Shown: positions 33,775 through 42,615 of the stretch, piece by piece
Numbering within the stretch: the stretch's first letter is position 1
How the letters are laid out: each line of letters starts with the position of its first letter
Assembly (NCBI GenBank): GCA_964422145.1
Contig: CAYQZV010000003.1
Coordinates: 1-64,000 of the forward strand
Direction of reading: 5' to 3'
Source of the DNA: JACNKV01 sp964422145
Lineage (GTDB): Bacteria > Fidelibacterota > Marinisomatia > Marinisomatales > JACNKV01
DNA length: 64,000 nt
Notes under the pieces: model-generated
What the model saw: only the letters and a program-made list of their open reading frames with translations
What the model was told of the DNA's origin: nothing
The model's database searches: none
Program-made: the position numbers and the translations under genes

Positions 33775-35478
33775 ATGGCAAAAAGAATTGTAGTTGACCC
33801 GATCACCCGAATCGAAGGTCACCTTAGAATCGACTGCGACATTAGTAACGGTAAGGTTGCAAAAGCCTGGTCATCCGGGCAGATGTGGCGCGGTATTGAA
33901 CCCATTTTGTTAGGCCGTGATCCCAGAGATGCCTGGATCTTCACACAACGTATCTGCGGTGTATGTACGACCGTCCATGCGATGACCTCAGTCAGAGCTG
34001 TTGAAAATGCTCTGAATCTGGAAGTCCCGCTTAATGCACAGTACATCAGAAACATGATCATTGCGGCGCATGGAATTCACGATCATATCGTGCATTTCTA
34101 TCATCTCTCTGCTTTGGATTGGGTTGATATTGTTTCTGCGCTATCTGCCGATCCCGCAGCTGCATCCAAATTAGCTCAGAGTTTATCTCCGTGGCCGAAT
34201 AACGGCGTTCAGGAATTCAAAGCTGTTCAGGATCGTTTGGCATCCTTTGTCAAAACCGGGCAGCTCGGAATTTTCGCCAACGGATATTGGGGACATGATG
34301 CAATGAAACTTCCGCCGGAAGTGAATTTGATCGCAGCTGCTCACTATCTTGAAGCTTTCGAATATCAGCGAATCGCAAATCAAATCGTATCCATTTTAGG
34401 ATCCAAAACACCGCATATCCAAAACTTGGCTGTTGGCGGAGTTGCAAATGCTATCAATCCTGATGATCAATCAACATTGAATCTTGAAAAACTTGCTTAT
34501 GTCAAATCACTAATGGATAAGCTAGAACGGTTCGTCCGTGATGTGTATTTGGTTGATCTTGCTGCGGTTGGGGCACTCTATGCCGATTGGCTGCCATATG
34601 GCGCGGGAGTACTGAACTACCTTAGTGTACCTGACTTCCCAATGGATACAAAAGGCACCACATTCGGTACCCCGGGCGGATATATTCCGAACGGGGATAT
34701 CGGCAAATTTCATACCATCGCTAATTTTGATGATCCATACTTTGAGGATAACGTCAAAGAAAGCATTAAACACAGCTGGTATAAAGGCGACTGGACTCGT
34801 CATCCGTATAAAGAGGAGACCGTTCCAAATTATACTGATTTCGAAGATAACGGAAAATACTCATGGGTCAAATCTCCAAGTTTTGCAGGCGAGCCTTCAC
34901 AGGTTGGTCCGTTAGCCAATGTCTTAGGTATGGTCGCTTCCGGTCATGAAGGCGCAACAAAGTACGTTACACTTGCCTTAGAAAAAGTCAGTGCAATTGC
35001 CGGGACAAAAGTTGGTGTAGCAGCGCTTCATTCCACTTTAGGAAGACATGCAGCACGCTGCGTCCGTACGCAAGTCCTCTATGATGTCTTGGGCGATAAT
35101 TACAATGCGCTTGTGGCCAATATTGCCAGCGGTGATATGACGACCTTCAATGAGCCGGTCTTCCCCAAAGGTGAAATCACAGGATTTGGTTTCCATGAAG
35201 CTCCACGCGGAGTGCTGTCACACTGGGTTGTCATTGAGAACGGTAAGATTAAAAACTACCAATGTGTCGTTCCATCTACCTGGAATGCAGGCCCACGGAA
35301 CCAAGATGATAAACCGGGTCCTTACGAAGCTTCATTGGTTGGTAATCCGATCGCAGATGCGGAAAAACCATTAGAGGTACTTCGTACCATACACTCGTTC
35401 GATCCTTGCTTAGCATGCGCAATCCACTTGCACGATAATACTAAAACGAATATTGTGCATGTCAACACAACCTGCTAA
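33775..35478 (+). CDS. hybC: [NiFe] hydrogenase large subunit (group 1, Hyb-like)
   Basis: 567 residues. Ni-Fe ligands are in RICGVCTTVHAMTSV (near residue 61) and DPCLACAIH (near 550). After the final His a tail of about 16 residues (LHDNTKTNIVHVNTTC) should be cut off by the protease. Length and motifs fit membrane-linked uptake hydrogenases. It travels with the small subunit through the Tat system, having no signal of its own. AGGAGGAA precedes the ATG. Confidence 0.95.
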   Translation: MAKRIVVDPITRIEGHLRIDCDISNGKVAKAWSSGQMWRGIEPILLGRDPRDAWIFTQRICGVCTTVHAMTSVRAVENALNLEVPLNAQYIRNMIIAAHGIHDHIVHFYHLSALDWVDIVSALSADPAAASKLAQSLSPWPNNGVQEFKAVQDRLASFVKTGQLGIFANGYWGHDAMKLPPEVNLIAAAHYLEAFEYQRIANQIVSILGSKTPHIQNLAVGGVANAINPDDQSTLNLEKLAYVKSLMDKLERFVRDVYLVDLAAVGALYADWLPYGAGVLNYLSVPDFPMDTKGTTFGTPGGYIPNGDIGKFHTIANFDDPYFEDNVKESIKHSWYKGDWTRHPYKEETVPNYTDFEDNGKYSWVKSPSFAGEPSQVGPLANVLGMVASGHEGATKYVTLALEKVSAIAGTKVGVAALHSTLGRHAARCVRTQVLYDVLGDNYNALVANIASGDMTTFNEPVFPKGEITGFGFHEAPRGVLSHWVVIENGKIKNYQCVVPSTWNAGPRNQDDKPGPYEASLVGNPIADAEKPLEVLRTIHSFDPCLACAIHLHDNTKTNIVHVNTTC

Positions 35479-35959
35479 CAACAAAACTGAAGTTGTCATC
35501 CTGGGGCTTGGGAATACCTTGCTCCAGGATGAAGGCGTTGGTGTTCATATCATCAATCGGTTGATCGCTGATTTTGAATTTCCACCGGAAGTGTCTCTAA
35601 TCGACGGTGGCACTTTTGGGCTGGATCTTCTTCCCTATATTGAGAATAAACGATATGTTATGCTGATCGATGCTGTCAATTTTCAGCAAAATCCTGGATA
35701 TACTCAACTCATTGAAAAAGAGAATATCCTTACCCAATTAAGCACGTTGATGTCTGTCCATCATTTAGGACTGACTGATGTTCTTAGCGTTGCTAAACTC
35801 CTGAATAAAGAACCGGACGATATTTGTCTCATCGGCATTCAACCGGAATCCATGGAAGCCGGAACTGAAATGACACCCACAATTACTGCTGTGATGGATA
35901 TAGCAATTGACCTTATATTTCAGCGATTAATAAAATGGGGGATTCCAATAAAACAATGA
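35459..35959 (+). CDS. hybD: hydrogenase maturation protease, HybD-like
   Basis: 166 residues with GNTLLQDEGVG (first nickel-binding Glu), DAVNF and SVHHLGL, the family landmarks. It matures the large subunit encoded just upstream, whose gene it overlaps by 20 bases if ATG 35459 is used; a TTG lies two codons earlier. It is clearly different from the protease at 27060-27566, so each hydrogenase has its own. Confidence 0.93.
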   Translation: MSTQPANNKTEVVILGLGNTLLQDEGVGVHIINRLIADFEFPPEVSLIDGGTFGLDLLPYIENKRYVMLIDAVNFQQNPGYTQLIEKENILTQLSTLMSVHHLGLTDVLSVAKLLNKEPDDICLIGIQPESMEAGTEMTPTITAVMDIAIDLIFQRLIKWGIPIKQ

Positions 35960-36366
35960 CCTTTGCCGCTTTCATTCGTGATCGGCGTTTACATTTAGTC
36001 CTTTTCCTTTGGCTTATTGCTGCCCATTCGTTTTGCGTCGGATTCGGCATGATTTTCTTCCCTATAGATTTTATCAATTCGTTCGGTTTTTCAAACGATA
36101 AATGGCATTTTTTCTTAGTGCAGGGCGGTGTATTTCATTTTGTGATGAGCATCGCATATTTTTACGGCGTCAAGCAAATCGACTATTCATCTGATTTCAT
36201 CATTTTTGCTGTCATCGTTAAAATGATCGCTACACTTTTCCTCTTCATATATTACTTTCTCATCGCCGACCTATTAATTATTTTACTTTCAGGGATTGGT
36301 GACGGACTCATGGCAATGATTTTATACACACTTTTCTACCGGTTTAGTACCGATTTTCAACGATGA
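35935..36366 (+). CDS. four-helix membrane protein of unknown function
   Basis: 143 residues with four membrane helices (LHLVLFLWLIAAHSF; FFLVQGGVFHFVMSIAYFYG; FIIFAVIVKMIATLFLFIYYF; LLIILLSGIGDGLMAMILYTL, given as patterns) and short loops. No motif I can name. It overlaps the protease gene by 25 bases and the epimerase gene by 4 bases, so it is part of the Hyb transcription unit. Confidence 0.75.
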   Translation: MGDSNKTMTFAAFIRDRRLHLVLFLWLIAAHSFCVGFGMIFFPIDFINSFGFSNDKWHFFLVQGGVFHFVMSIAYFYGVKQIDYSSDFIIFAVIVKMIATLFLFIYYFLIADLLIILLSGIGDGLMAMILYTLFYRFSTDFQR

Positions 36367-37889
36367 AAAGCACTAAATTACCGGTGATCATTGTGACGGG
36401 TGCTTCCGGATTCATCGGAAAGCATTTCCTTGAACTAGTCAAAGAAGATTATATCATTTATGCGATCGCCCGGCGTACGATGCAGGAAGTTCGAATCGAG
36501 GCGCACAAAAATATTAAATGGTTTTTAGTTGATATCGGTGAGTACAAGTTGCTTTCTGAAATTATCTGGACCATTCAAAAAGAAAAGAAAGTAGATTATA
36601 TTTTACACTTAGCCGCCTATTTTGATTTTACCAATAAAGATCACCCTGAGTATCATCGCACGAATGTCCTTGGGACAAAACATATGGTTGATATCGCAAA
36701 ATCGCTTAATGTATCACGCTTTATATTTGCGAGCTCGGTCGCGGCCTGCATATTCCCGCCCACAGGAGAATCTATTGATGAAAAGACACCCCTAAATGCA
36801 GATTTTCCTTATGCCGTCACAAAAAGAGAAGGCGAAAAGATGTGCCGGGAACTATCGGATGATGTCCCCTGTTCGATTGTGCGTTTTGCAGCAGCATTCA
36901 GCGACTGGTGTGAATACGGTCCGCTCTTCATGTTTTTGAAGACGTGGTTTTCAACATCCTGGAATTCAAAAATCTTAGGTGGAAAAGGAGAATCATCCGT
37001 ACCGTATATTCACGTTCAGTGTTTAGTGCAGCTTCTGCTTAATATTATAAAAACATCGGATACTCTGCCCAAATATGATACCTATATTGCCAGTCCGAAT
37101 GGAGCAACAACACATAACGAATTATTTAAGTTGTCAACGCGTTTATTCTATGGATATAATATCCGACCGTTTCATATGCCAAAATTCCTCTCAACTATTG
37201 GTATTTATACTTGGTACTTTTTCGGAAAATTATTTAAGCACCCGCCGTTTGAACGCCCATGGATGATGAGATATATTGATAAACAGTTAACGGTAGATTC
37301 AACTTATACACAAAAGACTCTGAACTGGGAACCCAATTCGCGCCGAAAAATTGAACGAAGGATATTATATCTGATAGAACACTTAAAAAGCTATCCTGTC
37401 GAATGGCAGCGAAGGAACATGATCGCTCTTGGTAAATTAACTATTGACCGTCCCCATCTTCATATCGCTGAAACGATGCAGCGGCTAAATGAATCAATTG
37501 TACAAACGATTTTGTATAAAATGCACTCACCTGCAAATTATGATATTTTCCCCAATTACCAAAAGATGGAACCGGACAGTCTGGAATGGTATATCCGAAT
37601 TTACTATAATTTGTTAATGGCTTCGGTTCGAACAGGAGACAGAATGTCTTTGGTAAATTACTATCGGTTCTTAGCTAATATTCGCCATAGTGAGGGGTTC
37701 ACTCATGAGGAAATAACAAGTGCTTTGGAATTAATTCGTGAATATTTACATTCAGTATTATTAAATGAACCTGCTTTAATTCATTTCAAAATCTTAATAC
37801 ACGACGTGATCGGATTAACCATCCAACTGGCGATTGATGAAATTGAAGACAGTTACGAACGAATAGAACTAACACAAAAAAGGATATAA
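36363..37889 (+). CDS. NAD-dependent epimerase/dehydratase with C-terminal extension
   Basis: 508 residues. The N-terminal 330 residues are an extended short-chain dehydrogenase: nucleotide loop VTGASGFIGKHF (about 8-19), HLAAYFDF, and the YAVTK pair Tyr/Lys (about 151-155). About 175 further residues are helical with no recognised fold, rich in Leu, Arg and Tyr. Substrate probably a nucleotide sugar or lipid. It overlaps the four-helix membrane gene by 4 bases and is 2 bases from the YwaF-like gene. The link to hydrogenase is by position only. Confidence 0.85.
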   Translation: MKSTKLPVIIVTGASGFIGKHFLELVKEDYIIYAIARRTMQEVRIEAHKNIKWFLVDIGEYKLLSEIIWTIQKEKKVDYILHLAAYFDFTNKDHPEYHRTNVLGTKHMVDIAKSLNVSRFIFASSVAACIFPPTGESIDEKTPLNADFPYAVTKREGEKMCRELSDDVPCSIVRFAAAFSDWCEYGPLFMFLKTWFSTSWNSKILGGKGESSVPYIHVQCLVQLLLNIIKTSDTLPKYDTYIASPNGATTHNELFKLSTRLFYGYNIRPFHMPKFLSTIGIYTWYFFGKLFKHPPFERPWMMRYIDKQLTVDSTYTQKTLNWEPNSRRKIERRILYLIEHLKSYPVEWQRRNMIALGKLTIDRPHLHIAETMQRLNESIVQTILYKMHSPANYDIFPNYQKMEPDSLEWYIRIYYNLLMASVRTGDRMSLVNYYRFLANIRHSEGFTHEEITSALELIREYLHSVLLNEPALIHFKILIHDVIGLTIQLAIDEIEDSYERIELTQKRI

Positions 37890-37891
37890 CT

Positions 37892-38590
37892 ATGGATTCA
37901 CACGTATTTATCATGTTTGGCACTCAGCATTTATCTGCTATTGGGATTATTATTGCCATCTCGATTCTTCTTCCCTGGGCGGTGAATCGATATGCAAATC
38001 CGACGGCAGAATTTAGAATTCGTATGCTGTTAGCTGCGTTTATTTGGATTCAGGAAGCCAGCATTTGGATTTATAGAATCTATAACGATATTTTCACCAT
38101 TCAAGAGAATTTACCTCTCCATCTTTGCGGATTCTCAGCTTTACTGCTACCTATCCTTTTGTACACAAAACGTCCGTTTCTCTATCAACTTATGTATTTT
38201 TGGGGAATCGGCGGTGCAACTCAAGCACTGTTAACCCCGACTCTCCAAGCCACCTTCCCTGATTATCTATTCATCCAATTCTTCTTGGGACATGGCGGGA
38301 TTGTCCTCTTGATTGTATATGCCACGGTGGTATTCAAATACCAGCCGACTTGGCAGGGATTGGTCAAAACGTTTTATATTACTGCATCACTTATGATTCC
38401 CATCGGACTCATCAATTGGCTCCTCGATTCGAATTATTTCTTCATCGCACATAAACCGCATTCAGCGTCCTTGCTGGACTTTTTAGGTCCCTGGCCGTTT
38501 TACTTACTGCCGTTGATCGGTGTCGGGTTTGTCATCTTTGTAATCGTATATCTTCCATTCCCGATTGTAAAACTGCTGAAAAGAAAATAG
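37892..38590 (+). CDS. YwaF-like (TIGR02206 type) integral membrane protein, copy 2
   Basis: 232 residues with about seven helices and the landmarks LPLHLCG, YFWGIGGATQALLTP, GHGGIV and NWLLDSNYF. It is the same length as, and clearly related to, the product of 22088-22786. It is the last gene of the Hyb unit, 2 bases after the epimerase. The family's activity is not established. Confidence 0.8.
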   Translation: MDSHVFIMFGTQHLSAIGIIIAISILLPWAVNRYANPTAEFRIRMLLAAFIWIQEASIWIYRIYNDIFTIQENLPLHLCGFSALLLPILLYTKRPFLYQLMYFWGIGGATQALLTPTLQATFPDYLFIQFFLGHGGIVLLIVYATVVFKYQPTWQGLVKTFYITASLMIPIGLINWLLDSNYFFIAHKPHSASLLDFLGPWPFYLLPLIGVGFVIFVIVYLPFPIVKLLKRK

Positions 38591-38675
38591 TCAATTCTGC
38601 ATCTTGTTCTCTTCAGTTATTTACCGTAAAATTTGCTGTTGATAAAACAATTATTTTAGAGAATAGCATAGAAAA

Positions 38676-39332
38676 ATGATACCAGTACATAAACCATCAT
38701 ATTTACTAAAGTTCGTTAATCCCATCGTGGTCCGGGTCACCGGAATCATTGCGATTGGTATTGTTGTATCAGGGATGCTGATTATCCCCCGCTTTGTGAC
38801 TGAATTTGTTGATTTAGGCACACCGGATCAGATTATTATCACCATGGATGATATTCCGCAGACACAGCAGTTTAATCGTCCGCCGCCACCGGCAAGACCG
38901 GCAATTCCGATTGAATCCGAATCAGAAGATATTGCCGAAGACGTCACGATCGAAGAAACCGATCTTGATGATTTTATCGCTTGGGATGATGCTCCTCCTC
39001 CTCCGGATGAAGGACCGCGAGTCAAATTCATTCCTTATGATGATCCTCCTGTTCCGATCGGTGGATATGGCGCAATTCAGCGGAATGTTGTTTATCCTGA
39101 CATTGCCCGCGAAGCAGGGATTGAAGGAACCGTGATCATCCAAGCTTTTGTCGATAAAAAAGGCCGCGTAAAAGATACCGTTGTGTTAAGCGGTATTCCA
39201 AATACCGGATTAGATGAAGCGGCTGCTGAAGCGATCCGGAAGACAAAATTTAAACCTGCTAAACAGCGTGAACGCCCGGTAGGTGTTTGGATTTCCATTC
39301 CCGTGAACTTTAAATTGCGTTCATCTGGGTAA
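38676..39332 (+). CDS. tonB: TonB-like energy transducer, copy 1
   Basis: 218 residues: one N-terminal membrane helix (about 18-40), a Pro-rich linker (NRPPPPARPAIPIESESE), an acidic section, and a C-terminal TonB domain (about 125-215: YPDIAREAGIEGTVIIQAFVD, then LDEAAAEAIRKTKFKPAKQ as patterns) ending VNFKLRSSG. It would energise outer-membrane receptors using the inner-membrane ExbBD motor, but no exbBD lies in the window. A terminator follows (39354-39390). Confidence 0.92.
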   Translation: MIPVHKPSYLLKFVNPIVVRVTGIIAIGIVVSGMLIIPRFVTEFVDLGTPDQIIITMDDIPQTQQFNRPPPPARPAIPIESESEDIAEDVTIEETDLDDFIAWDDAPPPPDEGPRVKFIPYDDPPVPIGGYGAIQRNVVYPDIAREAGIEGTVIIQAFVDKKGRVKDTVVLSGIPNTGLDEAAAEAIRKTKFKPAKQRERPVGVWISIPVNFKLRSSG

Positions 39333-39353
39333 GTAACTATATTTTAAATATTT

Positions 39354-39390
39354 AAAGCCGGTTTATTGATTAAATCGGCTTTTTTATTTT
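39354..39390 (+). terminator. rho-independent terminator after tonB copy 1
   Basis: Stem AAAGCCGGTTTA / TAAATCGGCTTT (one G-U) with loop TTGAT, followed by a T-rich run. It separates the two tonB genes, so copy 2 needs its own promoter in 39391-39460. Confidence 0.88.
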
Positions 39391-39460
39391 TTTCTTTCCC
39401 ATTTCTTATTTACACTGTATATTTTGTCGTCGAACAAAAACAATACTATGGGGTTATCAT

Positions 39461-40117
39461 ATGTTACCTATTCATAAACCATCATACTTACTAAAGTTTT
39501 TCAACCCTATTATCATTCGTATCACCGGTATCATTTCAATCAGCATCATTGTTTCAGGGATGTTAATTATTCCCCGTTTTGTTACAGAAATAGTTGATTT
39601 TGGGAGTCCTGATCAAGTCATAATCCAAATGGACGAAATCCCTCAGACACAGCAGTTTAATCGTCCGCCGCCACCGGCAAGACCGGCCATTCCGATCGAA
39701 TCTGAATCCGAAGATATTGCTGAAGATGTCACGATTGAAGAAACCGATCTGGACGATTTTATCGCTTGGGATGATGCTCCACCTTTACCTTCTAGTGGTC
39801 CAAAAGCCAAGTTTTATGCTTATGATGAACCTCCTGTTCCGATCGGCGGATATGGTGCAATTCAGCGGAATGTTGTATACCCGGACATTGCCCGCGAAGC
39901 CGGTCTCGAAGGAAAAGTAACTATTGAAGTACATATTGATAGAAAGGGACGTGTAATAGAGATGGAAGTGCTAGAAGGATTTCCAAATACCGGTTTAAAT
40001 GAAGCTGCAATGGACGCAATACGGAAGACAAGATTTAAACCTGCTAAACAACGAGATATACCGGTTGAAGTTTGGATAGCCATTCCGATCAACTTCAGGT
40101 TACGTTCTTCGGGATAA
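39461..40117 (+). CDS. tonB: TonB-like energy transducer, copy 2
   Basis: 218 residues, same architecture as copy 1. A central run of about 45 residues, including the Pro-rich linker NRPPPPARPAIPIESESE and the acidic DDFIAWDDAP, is identical. Differences cluster in the segment after it (LPSSGPKAKFYAYDE) and in the C-terminal domain (DRKGRVIEMEVLEGF), which contacts receptors. The two DNA sequences remain close, pointing to a recent tandem duplication. Confidence 0.92.
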   Translation: MLPIHKPSYLLKFFNPIIIRITGIISISIIVSGMLIIPRFVTEIVDFGSPDQVIIQMDEIPQTQQFNRPPPPARPAIPIESESEDIAEDVTIEETDLDDFIAWDDAPPLPSSGPKAKFYAYDEPPVPIGGYGAIQRNVVYPDIAREAGLEGKVTIEVHIDRKGRVIEMEVLEGFPNTGLNEAAMDAIRKTRFKPAKQRDIPVEVWIAIPINFRLRSSG

Positions 40118-40139
40118 GCTAATTCGTTTTAATAACTTT

Positions 40140-40802
40140 TTAAGGTCGGTTTACCGCGGTGAACCGGCCTTTTGTTTTTTCACCCAGCCCTAAAGTTAAT
40201 GCGTCTCCTGGATGAATCGGACCGACCCCTTTTGGAGTCCCGGTAAATAGTATATCACCACGTAATAAAGGGATACCCACTGACAGATCTGCAATTAATT
40301 TTGGCAGTGAATGAATCATATCTTTCGTCTCACCTATTTGGACGCGTTCATTGTTTTTATCCAACCAAAACGGTAATTGCAGATCAAATGTTTCTTGTGA
40401 TTCAAATTCACTTACAACAGCACTGTGATGAAAGGATTTTGCTGCAAACCACGGCATTTGTTTTTCTTTTAATTCATGTTGGAGTTTACGGTCGGTTAAG
40501 TCTAACCCTAATGCAAATCCTCCGACATAATCCATCGCAGATTCAACCGGAATGTTTTCTCCATCTTTTTTGATCAAAATGACGATCTCACACTCAAATT
40601 GAATACTTCGATCATACGGTAATTGTATTTCTGTTCCTGTCGTCAACGATGATAAGGATTTCTGAAAAAACACAGGAACTATACGAGAAGAATTTTCTCC
40701 CATTTCTTTGGCGTGATCTGAATAATTTCTGACCGTACAATATATATTTCTAACCGGAATTACACCCTGTTGCTGATGAAATACGTTAAACGATCTGTCC
40801 AT
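40140..40802 (-). CDS. fumarylacetoacetate hydrolase-family enzyme
   Basis: 220 residues, single FAH domain. Metal-binding acidic residues are visible in IQFECEIVILI, DYVGGFALGLDLTDRKLQ and the family end FTGTPKGVGPIHPGDALTLGLG. Members hydrolyse or decarboxylate keto acids with a C-C bond split. The substrate is not predictable; the neighbours are housekeeping genes. It lies 3 bases after the PurL-like gene. Confidence 0.85.
   Translation of the reverse strand: MDRSFNVFHQQQGVIPVRNIYCTVRNYSDHAKEMGENSSRIVPVFFQKSLSSLTTGTEIQLPYDRSIQFECEIVILIKKDGENIPVESAMDYVGGFALGLDLTDRKLQHELKEKQMPWFAAKSFHHSAVVSEFESQETFDLQLPFWLDKNNERVQIGETKDMIHSLPKLIADLSVGIPLLRGDILFTGTPKGVGPIHPGDALTLGLGEKTKGRFTAVNRP
40142..40180 (+). 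terminator. terminator after tonB copy 2, overlapping the next gene's end
   Basis: Stem AAGGTCGGTTTA / TGAACCGGCCTT (with G-U pairs) around CCGCGG, followed on the plus strand by TTTTGTTTTTT. It lies within the last codons of the convergent FAH-like gene, so it may stop both directions. Confidence 0.75.
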
Positions 40803-40805
40803 GAT

Positions 40806-42611
40806 TTAAAGCTTTCTTAATTCTGATACATCGATTCGGATCTCGTCATTAAAAGAATACACTTCATCATCGGTTACTCGTCCGATCGTTGTTGAGGGAA
40901 CGCCGCCGTGCATACATAATCGTTCAAATTCCATAATATTTTTTTCTTCCAGTGTGATGACCATCAGTCCCTGTGTTTCACCGAAAATAAGTTCATCATG
41001 CCGTATTTTTCTTGACAAATGAACTCGAGCCCCCAATCCTTTTGCAGAGGACATTAATGATTCCGCGATTGTAACAGCCAAACCGCCTTCATCTACCATC
41101 GATGCTGAACGGATGAACCCGGCTTGGATCCCTTGCAGCACAACATCACGCAAACGGGTTTCCATTCCCATGTCCACCATTGGCGGCTGCCCGGTTTGAA
41201 TATTAATGATATGCCTGAAATATGCACTTCCACCCAATTCTCCCCGATGGCTGCCGAGCATGGTAATAAAGTCTCCGCTTTCAATAAATCCTCTTTGAAC
41301 CGCAAGATTCTCTTTAGAGGATATTCCAACAATGGTGATGTGTTGTTTAATTTGGTTCTGAAATGGGAATAATTGACGGGATTCCATCGTCAAATTAGAC
41401 ATCCGGATTGCCTCTTCTTGTCCCTGCAGCATTTCAATTCCTTTAGCTGTGTCAGAGCCTTCGGTTCCATCAGGTAGAATATTATGAATGATAATTGACG
41501 CAGGAATCGCTCCTCTACACACACATTGACGCACGGCGTTCGCAACAGCCAGTTTTCCACCCGCACGGGGATCCAATTGGAGGAAATGATCACACTCTGC
41601 TTGAGTAACACTGACTGAGTTATTCAGCTGAGGGTCGTCCAGCGAAATACCATAATTATGCACTGATCTTGATATCTTTTTTCTGCCATGTTTACCTGCA
41701 TGAATCGATTGAAGCAATTGGATTAAAACCTTATTCAAATCTTTCGGTTTTTCGATTGTTTTCAGATCAATTTGCTTTTCCGTATCGATATTATGTTTAA
41801 CAACAGTATTAATGTTCTTTCCCTGCCAAATAAAATCAAATACAGATAATGGTAGAATCACATTTTTTTTACCCTTTTCCATTAAGGTAAAGTTAGAAGT
41901 TAAATCTAACTCTCCGATAAGATCAGCGCTGATATTCTCTTTTTTCAGTTCGGTAGATATCTCTTTCTCAAATCCTTTTTGGATCATCAGAACAACAGTG
42001 ATCGTATCTCTGCGAAGTATCGTTTCTTGATCGGCAGTAAAAACGATCCCGTATCCTGTATCATTAATTTGATCAAAGATCGAGGATGCCAATCCCTTTG
42101 TCGATACCGGAATAATTCGATAAATCCACGGTCGTTTAAGATAGTGAATTATTCGATCTTTGATCGAGCCAAATTGCTCGTATCTCAGTACAAACAATGA
42201 CACATCTGAATTCGGGAGAGAGGTATCAATTCCAGATGGAATCCCGAGAACTGTTGATGAAGTTATTTTCTTCGAACGTTTTGTGAGTGTCGCTATGGGA
42301 GTAAATCCTTGACAGATCAACGAACCAACACTTTCGTCCTTATTCTTGCCTTTAAGTTTGATTCCCGTTTCTCCGGTTACTTCACTTAATATTTTCTCAG
42401 ATGTTTCTTCATTCTTATGCCACCCGCCGGCTTGATCCATCCGAGCTAAAGCCTGAAGATACGGACGGAGTTTCAAATCATAGTGTTTAATGGCCGCAAT
42501 GATCTCTAGCTCAATTTCGCTAGGTGAACGTGAGAGTTTTGAGCGAATAAATGCAATATCAAGGTCTGTTAATAAATCAATATAATTTTGTTTAGTTTTG
42601 GATTCTTTCAT
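40806..42611 (-). CDS. degenerate PurL-like (AIR-synthase fold) protein
   Basis: 601 residues. The N-terminus follows PurL (FIRSKLSRSPSEIELEI, then a linker), but the catalytic SEHCxYK motif is missing, and the first AIR-synthase N domain is barely recognisable. The second half is better kept: VTQAECDHFLQLDPRAGGKLAVANAVRQCVCRGA and the MVDEGGLAVTIAESLMSS region (as patterns). PurL is normally about 730 residues or more. It may be an inactive or repurposed copy, or a highly diverged PurL; the true PurL would then be elsewhere. It lies 4 bases after recX. Confidence 0.65.
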   Translation of the reverse strand: MKESKTKQNYIDLLTDLDIAFIRSKLSRSPSEIELEIIAAIKHYDLKLRPYLQALARMDQAGGWHKNEETSEKILSEVTGETGIKLKGKNKDESVGSLICQGFTPIATLTKRSKKITSSTVLGIPSGIDTSLPNSDVSLFVLRYEQFGSIKDRIIHYLKRPWIYRIIPVSTKGLASSIFDQINDTGYGIVFTADQETILRRDTITVVLMIQKGFEKEISTELKKENISADLIGELDLTSNFTLMEKGKKNVILPLSVFDFIWQGKNINTVVKHNIDTEKQIDLKTIEKPKDLNKVLIQLLQSIHAGKHGRKKISRSVHNYGISLDDPQLNNSVSVTQAECDHFLQLDPRAGGKLAVANAVRQCVCRGAIPASIIIHNILPDGTEGSDTAKGIEMLQGQEEAIRMSNLTMESRQLFPFQNQIKQHITIVGISSKENLAVQRGFIESGDFITMLGSHRGELGGSAYFRHIINIQTGQPPMVDMGMETRLRDVVLQGIQAGFIRSASMVDEGGLAVTIAESLMSSAKGLGARVHLSRKIRHDELIFGETQGLMVITLEEKNIMEFERLCMHGGVPSTTIGRVTDDEVYSFNDEIRIDVSELRKL

Positions 42612-42615
42612 ACAA

